The notes under the pieces are model-generated. The model did not search any database. It was given only the letters and a program-made list of their open reading frames with translations, and had not been told where the DNA came from. The position numbers were made by a program, and so were the translations under genes. From NCBI RefSeq assembly GCF_030272615.1, contig NC_081407.1:149171744-149235743 (forward strand): a stretch of DNA of 64,000 nucleotides. The letters run 5' to 3'. The stretch is from Cryptomeria japonica. Lineage: Eukaryota; Streptophyta; Pinopsida; Cupressales; Cupressaceae. How positions within the stretch are numbered: the first letter of the stretch is position 1; each line of letters starts with the position of its first letter. This document shows positions 33,414 through 44,043 of the stretch, one piece after another.

Positions 33414-34016
33414 TCATACTTTCTTATCCTTGCTTTCTTCTTTTTGTTTCACTACAAGTGCAAACCCCACTCCTTCTCCTTCCTTGAGAGTGTTTATGAA
33501 CTCCTTCTCACCAACTAGAAGCACATTGGAACCTTTAGATATGCCCTCTTCTTGATCTCCTATGGATTGAATTTTATAGATAATCCCATCTTTTTGAAAA
33601 GTATAGGAGTTCTTTTCCCCATGGTGCATTGATTTCATGTCAAATTACCAAGGTCTACCTAGGAGTAGGTGACATGCATCCATTGGCAAGATGTCACACA
33701 ATATTTTGTCCTTTTCGACCCAAGTTTGTTCATTCACTAGAACATGCTTCCCCTTGTTGAGCCAAGTAACCCTATAAGGATCACTATGTGGAATTCTTTG
33801 CATGTTGAGTTTGCTTACTACTTCTTCTGACACTATGTTATTAGTGGAACCTGAATCCACCACCACTCTACATACTTTACCCATGATCTTGCACTTTATC
33901 CTAAACAAGGATCTTCTTTGGTTAGGTTCCTCCTTAACCAGTTCTTTGATCGAGAATCTTCCCATCATGAGATTCTCTCCAACCTCATAATCTAAACTCA
34001 CTTTTGATTCCTTCAC
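33414..34016 (-). pseudogene. Gypsy-1 aspartic protease
   Basis: The retropepsin core is intact: IKCKIMGKVCRVVVDSGSTN contains the D-S-G active site, and CDILPMDACHLLLGRPW is the C-terminal I-L-G-R-P-W-type block. A TAA follows directly (33642-33644 region) where gypsy-2 has a sense codon. The frame then continues MHHGEKNSYTFQKDGIIYKI and a Lys/Glu-rich tail to 33414. It would process Gag-Pol. Confidence 0.88.
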
Positions 34017-34023
34017 ATTTCCT

Positions 34024-34261
34024 TCACTTTAAATTTACTCTCCTCTCACCTCCTTGGGATGAAGAATACTTCTCAGAGCATCTATAGGCTGGGTGTCCAA
34101 GTTGATGACAATTGTAGTACTTCATTGTCACGAAATAGGACCCTCTACCTAATCCACTAGACCTTCCTCTACTAGAGTTTCTAGATCCCCTTCCTCTATA
34201 GCTTCGCTTGCTATTGGAATCCCCACTTTGCTCTACCAACTTGGATTCCCCTTGGGATAAT
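34024..34261 (-). pseudogene. Gypsy-1 gag, 3' part with zinc knuckle
   Basis: An Arg/Gly/Ser-rich basic stretch (RSYRGRGSRNSSRGRSSGLG) leads to a CCHC-type knuckle, YYNCHQLGHPAYRCSEKY. Its first Cys is replaced by Tyr; Cys, His and the last Cys remain. It is the nucleic-acid-binding end of Gag. It is cut from the rest of gag by element N, inserted at 34267. Confidence 0.85.
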
Positions 34262-34266
34262 TTTTC
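34262..34266. repeat. Target-site duplication of element N, left copy
   Basis: TTTTC here and TTGTC at 40926-40930 flank element N; four of five bases match. Confidence 0.6.
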
Positions 34267-35056
34267 TGTTAGGATTAGTGACAGTCCCAAAGATACTGAG
34301 AGGGGGGGGGAGAGGGGGTGAATTAGTATCTTACCGGTTAGCAGAATATTTAAACTTGTTAAGAACTTGCATCCCAAAATAGTGTACCACTAAATAAGAA
34401 TTAAGGCAATAAACAAGAACAATACAAAGAGCATAGAAAACACACCATAACACAAGATGTTTAATGAGGAAATCCGGTGTGGGAAAAACCTCGGTGGGAT
34501 TTGTGACCCACAATATTCACTCACTGGCCAATGAAAAAATATTACTTACAATGAGGGGCCTGCACATGTAGGAAGACCAACTGCCTAGAGCTCACTACTC
34601 AATAAGAGTCACACTGACTACAAAAGTGGATTATGAAATCCAATACAATGTACTGCTTCAAATCAACATCAACTATGCTAGGTTCAGTACTGGTTTAAGC
34701 TCATTCTATAACCAAAACCTTCACTGTCAACTATATAAAAAATATCATCCATATATTCTCTCCATGCATACTTCCTTACTACTACACAATGTCCTATAAG
34801 ATCTCATACATATATATGAGTCTTTTACAATATGTCATGTCTCCTTTACAAAAGATAATTTCATTAAAACAAAAGTTTATTCTCTATCTGCTGGGGTGCC
34901 AGTATGCATTGTTGCCACTACTAGTGAAGTGTCTGTCGGTGTATGTAAATGTCTATGCCAGTGTCGGTTCCTACGGGTGGCTTTACCAGATGAGTACCAG
35001 AAGGTTGCCATCAATGACAACACCAACTATTCTCATAAGAGTGTAGAATGCCAACA
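34267..35056 (-). mobile_element. Element N 3' LTR
   Basis: Matches 40130-40925 with scattered, mostly C/T and G/A differences. It has a run of nine G near 34302 followed by GTGAATTAGTATC, and the AAAACCTCGGTGGGATTTGTGAC block. Confidence 0.93.
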
Positions 35057-35070
35057 ATCTCCCCCTTTGG
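35057..35070 (-). other. Element N polypurine tract
   Basis: The minus strand reads CCAAAGGGGGAGAT directly before the LTR. Including 12 bases upstream (TTGCCATCAATG) it is identical to the tract of copia C at 59416-59441. Confidence 0.9.
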
Positions 35071-35260
35071 CATTGATGGCAACACTCATGAGAAAAATAA
35101 AAAAGTTGTTCCAAAAAAAACGTAGTCCAAAAAGTTACCAAAAATATGTGCTCCCCCTGAGCAGACAATCTCTTCTGATTTATCATTTTTCTCTGTCCAC
35201 TACTTCCCTTGGACATCAATGACAAAGGTTGTCAAAAATTATCAATCAAGTGCAAAAATT

Positions 35261-38200
35261 TCACCTTAAAGTTTGTAACCGGTTGGTTACAATCTGGAAT
35301 ATATCTGTCAAAACCAAATTTAGACTCTGCATAAATCTGTTGCTGTCATTCAGGGTTGCCTTAGTCTGTTGGATTGTGCTAGTGAGATGATGCATGTGCT
35401 TTTCTGGTGATCTTTCTCCTTGAAGTAATGCCTTAGAGATTTCACTTCTCAGAGAGATAAGGTTGTCCAACTTAGGACCAAGTTTGTACTTAAGTTGTTT
35501 GGCATTAGCCTTAATCCTTGCCTTCTCTTTCTCAAATTTATCCAATTTCTCCTCAAAACCTGCTATTTCCTGCTCAATAACTGATATAGGTTTGGATGAA
35601 CATATTATGTTATCAGCTATGTCATCTTTTTCTTTCTATAGTCTGTTTATTTCCTTTTCTATGTCCTTTGTCAAAAGATGTGGTTTGCATGTTTCTCTGT
35701 ACAACTCTTTGTATTCCAAAATTGTAGTGTTCAGTGTCGGTAATAGTGTGTTCATGTGTTTTGTGCACTTCTTTATTGTATCCTCAAAGAATTTATCCTT
35801 TTCCTTTTCAACTTTCTCTTTGAAGGTGTCATCATTCACCTTATCAACCATTATTACATTGTCAATAATAAATTTGGACAATGTGTCCAATTTACCTAAA
35901 GAATCCTTTACATGATCTATGTTACATTTTGGTGCAATCAATTTAAGAATTAGTATGGTGTCATCAATTGCCTTGTAAGCCAATGCATTATAGCCAGTTA
36001 TCTTCTTGATAGAGTACAAGAGTACCTCTGTCACATTAGTAGGTCTGAATTCACTTGATGAAGTACCGAATGTCTGACCAACTACCTTAATTACCTCTAT
36101 GCTTCCAACATTTTTAGCCATTTTTCTTGTGTTAACCTCCAGTGGATTAGTATGAGTTTGCATTTCAACCAGTAAAGGTTTGTCTGATTGCTTAGGTATC
36201 TCAGTGATTTCCGGTTTCTCAATATGTACCTCTTCATTTGTCAGTTTCTCTGTATGCTCAACTATCAGTGTCTCAGTAGGTTTCTCTATGCTAGCATCTA
36301 TACTTTCAGTATTCTTCCTAGTGTCCAATGGTTGCTCTGTTTGTAATGTTTTCTCAGTTTGTAATGATTCCTCTATTGGGATCTCAACCTCAACAATCTC
36401 TATCGGTTTATCAGCAATGTTGCCACTATCAACATTATCATCCTTAGCCTTTGTACCATCCTTATCTAAAACAATATTCACTTCCTGAGTGTCTACATTC
36501 ATGGTGAATAGTATTTTAGATTTAGGATTAGTATTATCATGTGTGGTACCTTCACTTTCAGTAACCGGTGGAACATTAGTATGTACCGGTGTAGTATCCA
36601 AGGGTGGTGGCAAGTTATCAGTTATCTTGATGTTCGGTATTCCACCAACTTTACCTTTCCCTTTGTCTTTATCCTTCTGATAAACTTTGAATGTTTTCTT
36701 TGGTCGGTTCAATTCCTCTTGTTTTTCTTTTTCCACGAAGATGATATCCCATTTATCAGCAGTCTCCTCTGCAATCTCATTTACTCTACCTGCCATGAAA
36801 CTTACTTGTCGGTGACCACTAGCAAAAACGGATCTGTTGGCCTCACAAATCAGGTCATCAATCTCCTCTTTTGAGTTTACCAGATGTACGGCTAGAAGTT
36901 TTTCAACTTTTAGTTTCTTGTCCAATTCCATCACTGCAATCCTCTTTGCATCTAACCTTCTATATAGTTCATTAGGCAAGTCATCCACAACTTCAATTAA
37001 AACTTTCTTGTATATATCCAGATGTAAAATTATACTATTATCAATGCTTTCCTTTTTTGAATCTTTGAATGTGTTATACAATTTTCTCACATTAGCCAAA
37101 TTACCATCACTAGTTATTTCATTTAGCAAATTATCCAATGAGGGTATGACCGGTTTGTGTTTCTTCTTGGGGGTTAGTTTCTTAGCCGGTTGCCTTACTG
37201 CTTGTTGTTTCTTCCTTAAGGTCCTTGTTATTTTGGGTGGAGGAGAGGGTACCGGTGAAGGTTTTCACTTCCTTTCAACTTTTTTGAATTCAGCTAGTAT
37301 TTCACTGTCAGAAGATGTGCCAACCGATGAAATGTGTGCCTCTGGTTGGAGTCCTTCCTTCCAGCTCACTAACCATTATACCAGTAATGTTCACAACATT
37401 TTCTTTGATTTCCTTTGCCTGTTTTGATGCATCTCTTATGTATTTCTCTCTTTTCTTTCTTTGCTTCATTGTTTTTACATTACTTTTAATTGTTTAAGCA
37501 CTACAAAAAACTTCTTCTATTGGTTCTCTTGGTGCATCTAACAAAGTTTTTTCATAAGTCTCAATTATGTTGAGATCTATCTCATAGCCCATTTTAGTTA
37601 CCCATACAGTCGTAGGAAGTAAAACTTCCATCCATGTCTCATCCTTCTTGATGACAAAATAGATTTCTTTATCATATTTCTCCACTACACTTTGCGGTAG
37701 TCTTTCTCTAGTTTTCATTTTGGCTTGAAAAGCTTTGAAATATTCAGTTATGTTGATGTCTTTTGCAGTTCCCATGCCGGTAAAAGCTTCCTGTAATTGT
37801 TTTCCTACCAGTATGTCATATCCAAAGTCTTTCTGTCCTATACTGGGGATTTCCTTTGTGAAATACAACATTAGGCATACTAAGAGATTACCAAAACGAA
37901 ATGTCCCCTTCTTGTCTCTTTTAATCTTTTTCAAATTATCTATGAGTTCATCTTTTAGCCATTCACACACATCTATTTTTGCATTGTTGTTCACCAATTC
38001 ACAAGCACTATTAATGCAAAGACTAGAAACTAAATTAAGTTTGTTTGCATGAGTAGTCTTGTAACCTAAAATCATACTTATGAATCTCACATTGATGTCC
38101 TTGATGTCATTCACTCTTAGTGATCTACTGTCTAATGTTGCTCTAGTTAGGGTCATTACTTTAATGTTAGGAACTTTCTTTGTCTTGTCTGGTCTGCTGT

Positions 38201-38639
38201 TAGTTGAGGGTAAACCTGTTACTACCCTAATTGCTTGCCGGGTGAATTTGCAGACAGAGTCTAACCATAGAAATTCTCCATGTGCCCTACTTAGGACAAC
38301 TCTCACTACTTCTTCTAGAAATTTAGGGATATTCAATATCTCAACAAAACCTAAAGTCTCCACAATCTTATGTCCAAGTTTAACAATGCCATTTTAATCA
38401 CAAATTATGGTTTTAAACATTTTCAACAATTCCTCAGAACCTAATTCTTCAATGTTGCAATGAATATATATTCTAGGGTCTTCAACATAAGATACACCTT
38501 TAGGAATCTTAAAAAATGCTCCCATGGAATCATCTTTCTTAGCTACTTTGGGAATAATTTTAAACACAGGCCTAGGGCGTTTTATGTTTTCCACAATAGT
38601 AGGGTTTGCAATAAATTCGGGAGTAGAAGAAGAAGCCAT
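35261..38639 (-). pseudogene. Element N long ORF, unknown protein, broken
   Basis: One reading frame starts at an ATG at 38639 (MASSSTPEFIANPT) and can be followed for about 1,100 codons to a TGA at 35261. It is interrupted by in-frame stops at 38394-38396, 37494-37496, about 37270 and 35636-35638, and by one frameshift near 37350-37390. The first 380 codons are a globular part with DVCEWLKDELIDNLKKIK followed by FRFGNLLVCLMLYF (about 37973-37870). This layout resembles the 'putative plant transposon protein' domain of plant elements and matches the D protein at 60709-63143. The remainder is Lys-rich, then Thr/Glu/Pro-rich (a string of VEIPIEESLQTEKTLQTEQ-like repeats), then helical and coiled-coil to the end. 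No enzyme motif is seen and the function is unknown. About 300 bp of leader, not coding, separates it from the zinc-knuckle frame. Confidence 0.75.
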
Positions 38640-38944
38640 TTGAAAAATACCTTTAGCTGCCTAATAATGTCTGAATGCTTGAAAGAAATTGCTTCACACC
38701 TTCGCTTTGAATGTCTTTGCTTAGATTTTGCGCTCTTTGTTAATTTGAATGCTTGGTGAATCAAAAATGAGAGAAAATTGATTCTTTATAATGAATTTTC
38801 TTCCAACAACCACTTTAAATGCTTGTTGGTTAAGTGAAAACTTAACACATCTGCCGGTAAAGAAGAAATCCATCTTCTCACCATTGACCGAGGGTAATCT
38901 ACATGATATTCAATTTTGCTGCAATACCCCCAAAGGGTTACTTC

Positions 38945-39544
38945 TTAGTTGGATGAAGAATCTCCTACCGATGGAGTAATACTCTGTTCTACCAGTGAAG
39001 AAATAGTCTCATCAACATTTTGATCTATCTTTCTAATCCAATGTTGTGAAAATTCTTTCTTTACCTCATCTACCTTTTCTTTGATGTTCAAAGTGGGTCC
39101 TTTATTATTTGCCGGTGAAGTCTTGCTTCTACAAAATTTTGCAATATGTCCAATTTTGTTACAAGCATAACAAGTTACATTATTCCTCTGAATAGATTTT
39201 CCATATCCTATGCTGGTTTGTGTTTTGCATTGATTAGATAAGTGCCCAAATCTTCCACAAACATAACATCTCACATTCATTTTGCAGTTTTCTGAATTAT
39301 GACCAACTTTGTTGCATTTAGAGCATTGATTGGTGGGTGCATTGATGTTCTGATTGTTTCTAAATCTACGTTGATTTTCTCTATGACCATACTTGTTATA
39401 GTTAAAGCATTTCCCATTAAATTTATAAGCACTAGGTTGTCTTATCGGTTTACTATGATCATAATTATTTGCAGTACTAGAACTTTCTCCAACTTCAAAT
39501 CCAAGTCCATTAGTATCTCCATTAGGTTTCTGACTTTTCAGCAT
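38945..39544 (-). pseudogene. Element N zinc-knuckle (gag-like) frame
   Basis: Begins LKSQKPNGDTNGLGFEVGE, like the linker of sirevirus-type copia Gag, and then has four knuckles. The first, CFNYNKYGHRENQRRF, is degenerate. The other three are CSKCNKVGHNSENC, CYVCGRFGHLSNQC and CYACNKIGHIAKFC, with intact C-x2-C-x4-H-x4-C spacing. It would bind RNA. Ordinary copia Gag has one knuckle, so an array is notable. It ends in a Ser/Pro-rich tail at 38945. Confidence 0.8.
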
Positions 39545-39701
39545 GTTATCAAATTCTTATGAGCTTTTCTTGAATTTATCTTTGTGTTGATTTGCAGTAG
39601 CCAACTCATTTTTCTAGAATTCCCTTTTGTCTCATGATTTTAGTTTTGTCATGTTGCATGTGAATCAAATTTGTCTTCAACATATCATTTTCATGACCGA
39701 G

Positions 39702-40058
39702 TCATAGATTTTCATTTCCAGCATCATTGAGTCTCCTAGTCAAGTCATCTTCATTCTTCTTCCTGTCTTCAATGTCTTTACAAAACCTCATAGTCATATC
39801 TTGCATTTCATTCTTCATATTATTGTTTTCTTGTCTCAATTTGTTCACAAGTTCATTAAGAGTTTCCTTTTCATCATTATCATTTTGCATCTTCTCATGA
39901 AGTTCTTTTCTTTTATTTCGAGCTATAGTAAGATTCTCCTGAAGTCCTTGAATGAATTCCTGTACAGTCCTCAGATCATCTTCAAGTTTGATATTTTTCA
40001 ATTTCTTTGCATCATAATCTACAAGAGCTCCTTCCAATTGTTTTCTTAAGTTCTCCAT
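39702..40058 (-). pseudogene. Element N coiled-coil (gag-like) frame
   Basis: From MENLRKQLEGALVDYDAKKL the frame is almost entirely heptad-patterned and charged (NELVNKLRQENNNMKNEMQ), a long coiled coil. It is in a different frame from the zinc-knuckle part and separated from it by a degenerate stretch with stops. Sirevirus Gag proteins have such coiled coils beside the knuckles, so the two frames were probably one protein. The capsid-type N-terminal part of Gag is missing. Confidence 0.72.
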
Positions 40059-40107
40059 TTGTACCGGTGTCAGAATCTTCCTCAAGCTATTAGGCTTTTG
40101 AAAATAG

Positions 40108-40129
40108 AGGACCAGGCTCTAATACGAAT
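40108..40129 (-). other. Element N primer-binding site, degenerate
   Basis: The minus strand reads AATTCGTATTAGAGCCTGGTCC beside the LTR. Compared with ATTGGTATCAGAGC it differs at a few positions, as expected for a decayed initiator-Met site. Confidence 0.7.
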
Positions 40130-40925
40130 TGTTAGGATTAGTGATAGTCTCAAAGATATTGAGAGGGGGGGGGTGGTGAATTAGTATCTTACTGGTTAGC
40201 AGAATATTTAAACTTATTAAGAACTTGCATCCCAAAATAGTGTATCGGTAAATAAGAATTAATGCAATAAACATGAACAATAGAGACAACATAGAAAACA
40301 CACCATAACACAAGATGTTTAACGGGGAAACTCGGTGTGGGAAAAACCTCAGTGGGATTTGTGACCCACAATATTCACTCATTGGCCAATGAATAAATAT
40401 TACTTACAATGAGGGGCCTACACATGCATGAAGGCCAATTTCCTAGAGCTCACTTCTCAATAAGAGTCACACTGACTACAAAAGTGGATTATGAAATCCA
40501 ACACAATGTACTGCTTCAAATCAGCATTAACTATGCCAGGTTCAGTACCGGTTTAAGCTCATTCTATAACCAAAACCTTCGCTATCAACTATATACAAAA
40601 TATCATCCATATATTCTCTCCATGCATACTTCCTTACTACTACACAATGTCTTATAAGATCTCATACATATATATGAGTCTTTTACAATATGTCATGTCA
40701 ACTTTACAAAAGAAAATTTCATTAAAACAAAAGTTTATTCTCTGTTGGTTCGGGTGTCGGTATGCATTGTTGGCATTGTCGGTGAAGTGTTTGCTAGTGT
40801 ATGTAGATGTCTATGTCGATGCTGGTGCCTGCCAGTGGCTTTACTAGATAAGTGCCAAAAGGTTGCCAGATGGTTGCCATCAATGACAACACCAACTATT
40901 CTCATAAGAGTGTAGAATGCCAACA
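40130..40925 (-). mobile_element. Element N 5' LTR
   Basis: Partner of 34267-35056, with the same termini and G-run (near 40162). It is followed at 40926-40930 by TTGTC, the right copy of the target-site duplication. Confidence 0.93.
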
Positions 40926-40930
40926 TTGTC

Positions 40931-41841
40931 TACACTTCTTCCACCATAGCTACCTCTATGACCTCTGCCATCTCTTCCTCTACCTCTTCCTCTATTGCTT
41001 TTCTCTGCCATCTCTTCCTCTACCTCTACCTCTATTGCTTTGCTCTTGTTTCCTTTTACTCTTCTCTTCCACCTTGAGTGCCAATTGATAGCACTTGTGG
41101 ACAGTACTAGGACACAACAAACTTAACTCTTCTTGTATATTCCATCTCAAACCATTCAAGTACCTAGTTACCTTGATGCTTTCATCTTCCACCACCTTAG
41201 ATCTTAGACAACTTTTGAAATTATTTAGTGTAGCTGCTCACATCTAGTTCTCTTTGTCTCAAGTTTTGTCTCCTCTTGTGTAATTGAATTTCATAGTCTT
41301 TAGGCATATAGGCTTCTCTCACCTTGGCTAGCATTCCTTTCCAAGCAAGAATTGGGTTCTTACCCTCCTTTTGCCTCTCCTCTTGGATGAACTTCCACCA
41401 AGTCAAGGATGCTCCTCTCAATCTAGATTTGGCTACCTTCACCTTTTGTGCTTCACTAATTCCATAAAATTCAAAGTTATTCTCCAATCCTTCAATCCAT
41501 TCCATGACCACTTCTGGTTCCATTTTTCCACAAAAAAGTGGCACTCCCTCTAGGGATTTCCCTCCTAAGGCTTTGATGGCTCTAAGGAAAGGTTCTTCAA
41601 TAAAAATAGGATCTGGCTCAGGTGTGGCATCCTCTTCTACAACTTAATTACCCTTTTCTTCATTGATTTTGATAGTTACCTTCTCAGTCTTGTCTTCTAC
41701 TTCACCTAGTTTATTCTCCAATTGTTGCAATCTTACCCTAAGGAGTCTATTTTCTTCCTCTTGATCATCTACCTTTTTTGCTAACTTTGCATTGGTCACC
41801 ATCCTGAGGCTATTTTCTCCTACTGACTTAGTCTCTGACAT
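40931..41841 (-). pseudogene. Gypsy-1 gag, 5' part
   Basis: Candidate starts are MSETKSVG at 41841 and MVTNAKLAKK at 41802; the second is conserved in gypsy-2. A coiled coil follows (EEENRLLRVRLQQLENKLG), then the retrotransposon Gag domain (VVMEWIEGLENNFEFYGISE, SRLRGASLTWWKFIQEER, AYMPKDYEIQLHKRRQNLRQ). Lesions are a TAA near 41644, a TAA after SSYTK near 41221, a frameshift near 41200, and loss of the 3' end to element N. The last preserved block is CPSTVHKCYQLALKVEEKSK. Confidence 0.88.
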
Positions 41842-41869
41842 CAGCTGGTTTCTTCCCAAATCTTAACTC

Positions 41870-41881
41870 GCTTTGATACCA
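41870..41881 (-). other. Gypsy-1 primer-binding site
   Basis: TGGTATCAAAGC on the minus strand, three bases from the LTR; initiator-Met type, identical to gypsy-2. Confidence 0.88.
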
Positions 41882-41884
41882 CTT

Positions 41885-43460
41885 TGATGGGGAGATTCTC
41901 ACAAAAGAGTGACACCTTGCTCAATAGATAGGTGAAGGATGTTTTAGTTGGCTTCCATCACTCTTCACTTGTCCATTAACAAGTCATACAATTAAACTCC
42001 CTTGGAGTGCTCCCTATCAATTTGTTTTCTACGGTTGCTCTCAAGCATGGCTAGGATTCACTAGAGTAAATCTAACCATTAGGTTATCCAAACCTCCAAC
42101 ACACACTTGTAGGGGTCTCAAGGGGTTTTTAGTAAGTTTTTCAACTCCATTTAAGTGGTTCTTCAATTGGTTTCTCTACATTTTTCTATCGCTTCCTCTT
42201 TTTCCTATTTTCTAGGCCTACTAGCCCTACCTTACCGGTTTTTGTGCAATTACTTTGAAAACCTTCAAAGGACCCCCCAAAATATTTGGTGATTTGAGTA
42301 CCCTTTTGGACAAAATTTTGGATTCACTAGGGTAGGCTATTTGGTCTATCTGTACCTGTACGGATCCCAAAAATGGCACTTTTGAGGGTTTTAGAGTTAA
42401 CAGTCTTCTCCAATGGGTTTTTTTATATTTCTATACCTTATCAAACCTCCATCTCTTCACTGAGATTCTACCATGCATCATACTTCTATGCCAAACACTT
42501 GGCACATTCACGTTTGTTCATCCTTGCAAGTAAAGACAAAAATGACAGTCATATTCCTAATCGGGCTATGACAGAGCTCGCCTAGGATATGATAGAAAGT
42601 GGCTCCCAAACAACCTCCAAGATATTCCAAATAATATGTACACTATAAAAAGGTTCCATGACTTGAATCCCAAGGGCCAGTGAACAAACACAATGAGATT
42701 TCAAGTTGGAACCATGTCTAGGGTCTTAAACCCTTGCTTAGACCGAGAGCAGTGCCGTAAGAGACGAATTGAAAACACACACAAAACCTGTAGTAAGAAA
42801 AGATACAAACACTTCCTAAGAAACACAATATAATCCACTAAACCACCATGAATGAATAGTAACAAGATCAATCCATTTGATATGGACTGTTGCTACCAAA
42901 ATGGCAAAATATAAGGCAAAAATCTAGAAATTGTCTTCAAATTTTATTTAAACTTGCTCCTGGATTTTCCAACCCATGTAAAATAATTGAAAAAGAATTT
43001 AATATGCATCCATGGTCATAACCAACTCCTCATCAGTTTCCTAACCACCGATTTGCTCAATTTTTCAAAGTTGCTCAAAAGTTGCAAAAAGTTGTCAAGC
43101 AACAATGACCACTTTTGCTCCATTTTGCATTTTTACAACTTAGGCATTTCTCTACAACTAAAAACCTCCTAGGATGGTTCCCTAACATAAAACAAACATG
43201 ACCAAATTCCTAATAGGGCCTTACAATGATTTTTACGCTATTTTTCACAATAATGCTATTTTAGGCTTACAAGGGCATATTGGCCAAAATTGAGAAAACA
43301 AACACACTTTGATGACAATTACACTTCAAATAACTCTAAACCACACCTGTGGATATAACCACAATCCATTATTCATGTATTGATCCCAAACATGATCAAT
43401 CACTCCAAAAATTGGAAATGCATCGACAAAACTAGTTAAAAACTAGGTGCTCCTGCACCA
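41885..43460 (-). mobile_element. Gypsy-1 5' LTR
   Basis: Begins TGATGGGGAGATTCTC and ends GGTGCTCCTGCACCA, followed by the target-site duplication GCTTC at 43461-43465. Confidence 0.93.
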
Positions 43461-43465
43461 GCTTC

Positions 43466-43940
43466 CAATATTAATTATACTTGGAAGGTAACAAATTGAA
43501 GATTCAATCTTCATAGTTTATTGAGCTCCTTCATAATGATTGGTTTGATAAGTTTGGTTTGTTCTTTATTTTATGTTACGTTTTAGTAATTTCATAGTTC
43601 TTTTGATTTATGAAGATAGTGGAATTGTGGTAAACTTCTTTTTTCTTTTATATTGAAATCAAGAAAATAGTTATATTTAATAAGACAATCTGTAGGTTGC
43701 CAAGAAAAGGATAATTAGAGCCATAATGACAAAATTTCTGTCATGAGCACAAAATGAAACTACTAATAGTAAGGATAGTTGAATTACAAATTTACAATAA
43801 TTAAATGTGTGAACAAGCTGAAATTTGCATAAGATTCATAACTTACTTAAATTTTAATCTTGACCTACTGCAATTTGAAAATCTATATATAATTTTCTAT
43901 GATTCCTTAATTAATACATTTAGTTTTTAATGGTCGTCAT
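43466..43940. other. Spacer between gypsy-1 and LTR B, nothing recognised
   Basis: AT-rich DNA continuing the sequence left of gypsy-1 (the original target). No gene or repeat seen. Confidence 0.5.
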
Positions 43941-44043
43941 TGTTAGGATTACCAGTGAATAACTAAGATGGGTGGGGGGGGGGGGTGTGAATTAGTTGTT
44001 AACAGATTATAACTTTTAATCCACAATACAACCTTAAGCAAAT
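43941..44043 (-). mobile_element. LTR B, first part
   Basis: Begins TGTTAGGATTACCAG, with a G-run near 43974 followed by GTGTGAATTAGTTGT, as in LTRs A and N. It is interrupted after CAAAT (44039-44043), the target-site duplication of gypsy-2, and resumes at 52125. No primer site lies to its left, so its left end faces flanking DNA. With minus orientation this would make it a 3' LTR. Confidence 0.75.

Larger units (their letters stand above)
34267..40925 (-). mobile_element. Element N: pol-less LTR element with a long unknown ORF
   Basis: A 6.66-kb minus-strand element bounded by LTRs of 790 and 796 bp, TGTTAGGATTAG...AATGCCAACA at both ends, with a near-perfect target-site duplication. It has a degenerate initiator-Met primer site and a clear polypurine tract. 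Inside, in transcript order, are a coiled-coil gag-like frame, an array of zinc knuckles, and one very long broken frame of about 1,100 codons. There is no protease, integrase, reverse transcriptase or RNase H. It must have been mobilised in trans. Its polypurine context is identical to that of copia C, which makes a C-like element a candidate helper. Its insertion split the gag of gypsy-1, so it is younger than gypsy-1. Confidence 0.93.
28947..43460 (-). mobile_element. Gypsy-1: chromovirus split by element N
   Basis: A complete but dead minus-strand Ty3/gypsy element. It has LTRs of nearly equal length (28947-30523 and 41885-43460), the perfect target-site duplication GCTTC (28942-28946 and 43461-43465), a primer site at 41870-41881 and a polypurine tract at 30524-30535. 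Order in transcript sense is gag, protease, reverse transcriptase, RNase H, integrase, chromodomain. Element N sits inside gag. Many stops and frameshifts interrupt the frame. The left LTR begins CA where the right one begins TG, so a terminal dinucleotide has mutated. About ten differences in the first 100 bp of the LTRs point to an old insertion. Confidence 0.93.

Noticed and set aside
35463-38397. Several plus-strand ORFs of 85-196 codons opposite the N reading frame
   Set aside because: They are shadows of the minus-strand frame, Ser/Leu/Phe-rich as expected for the complement of Lys/Glu-rich codons.
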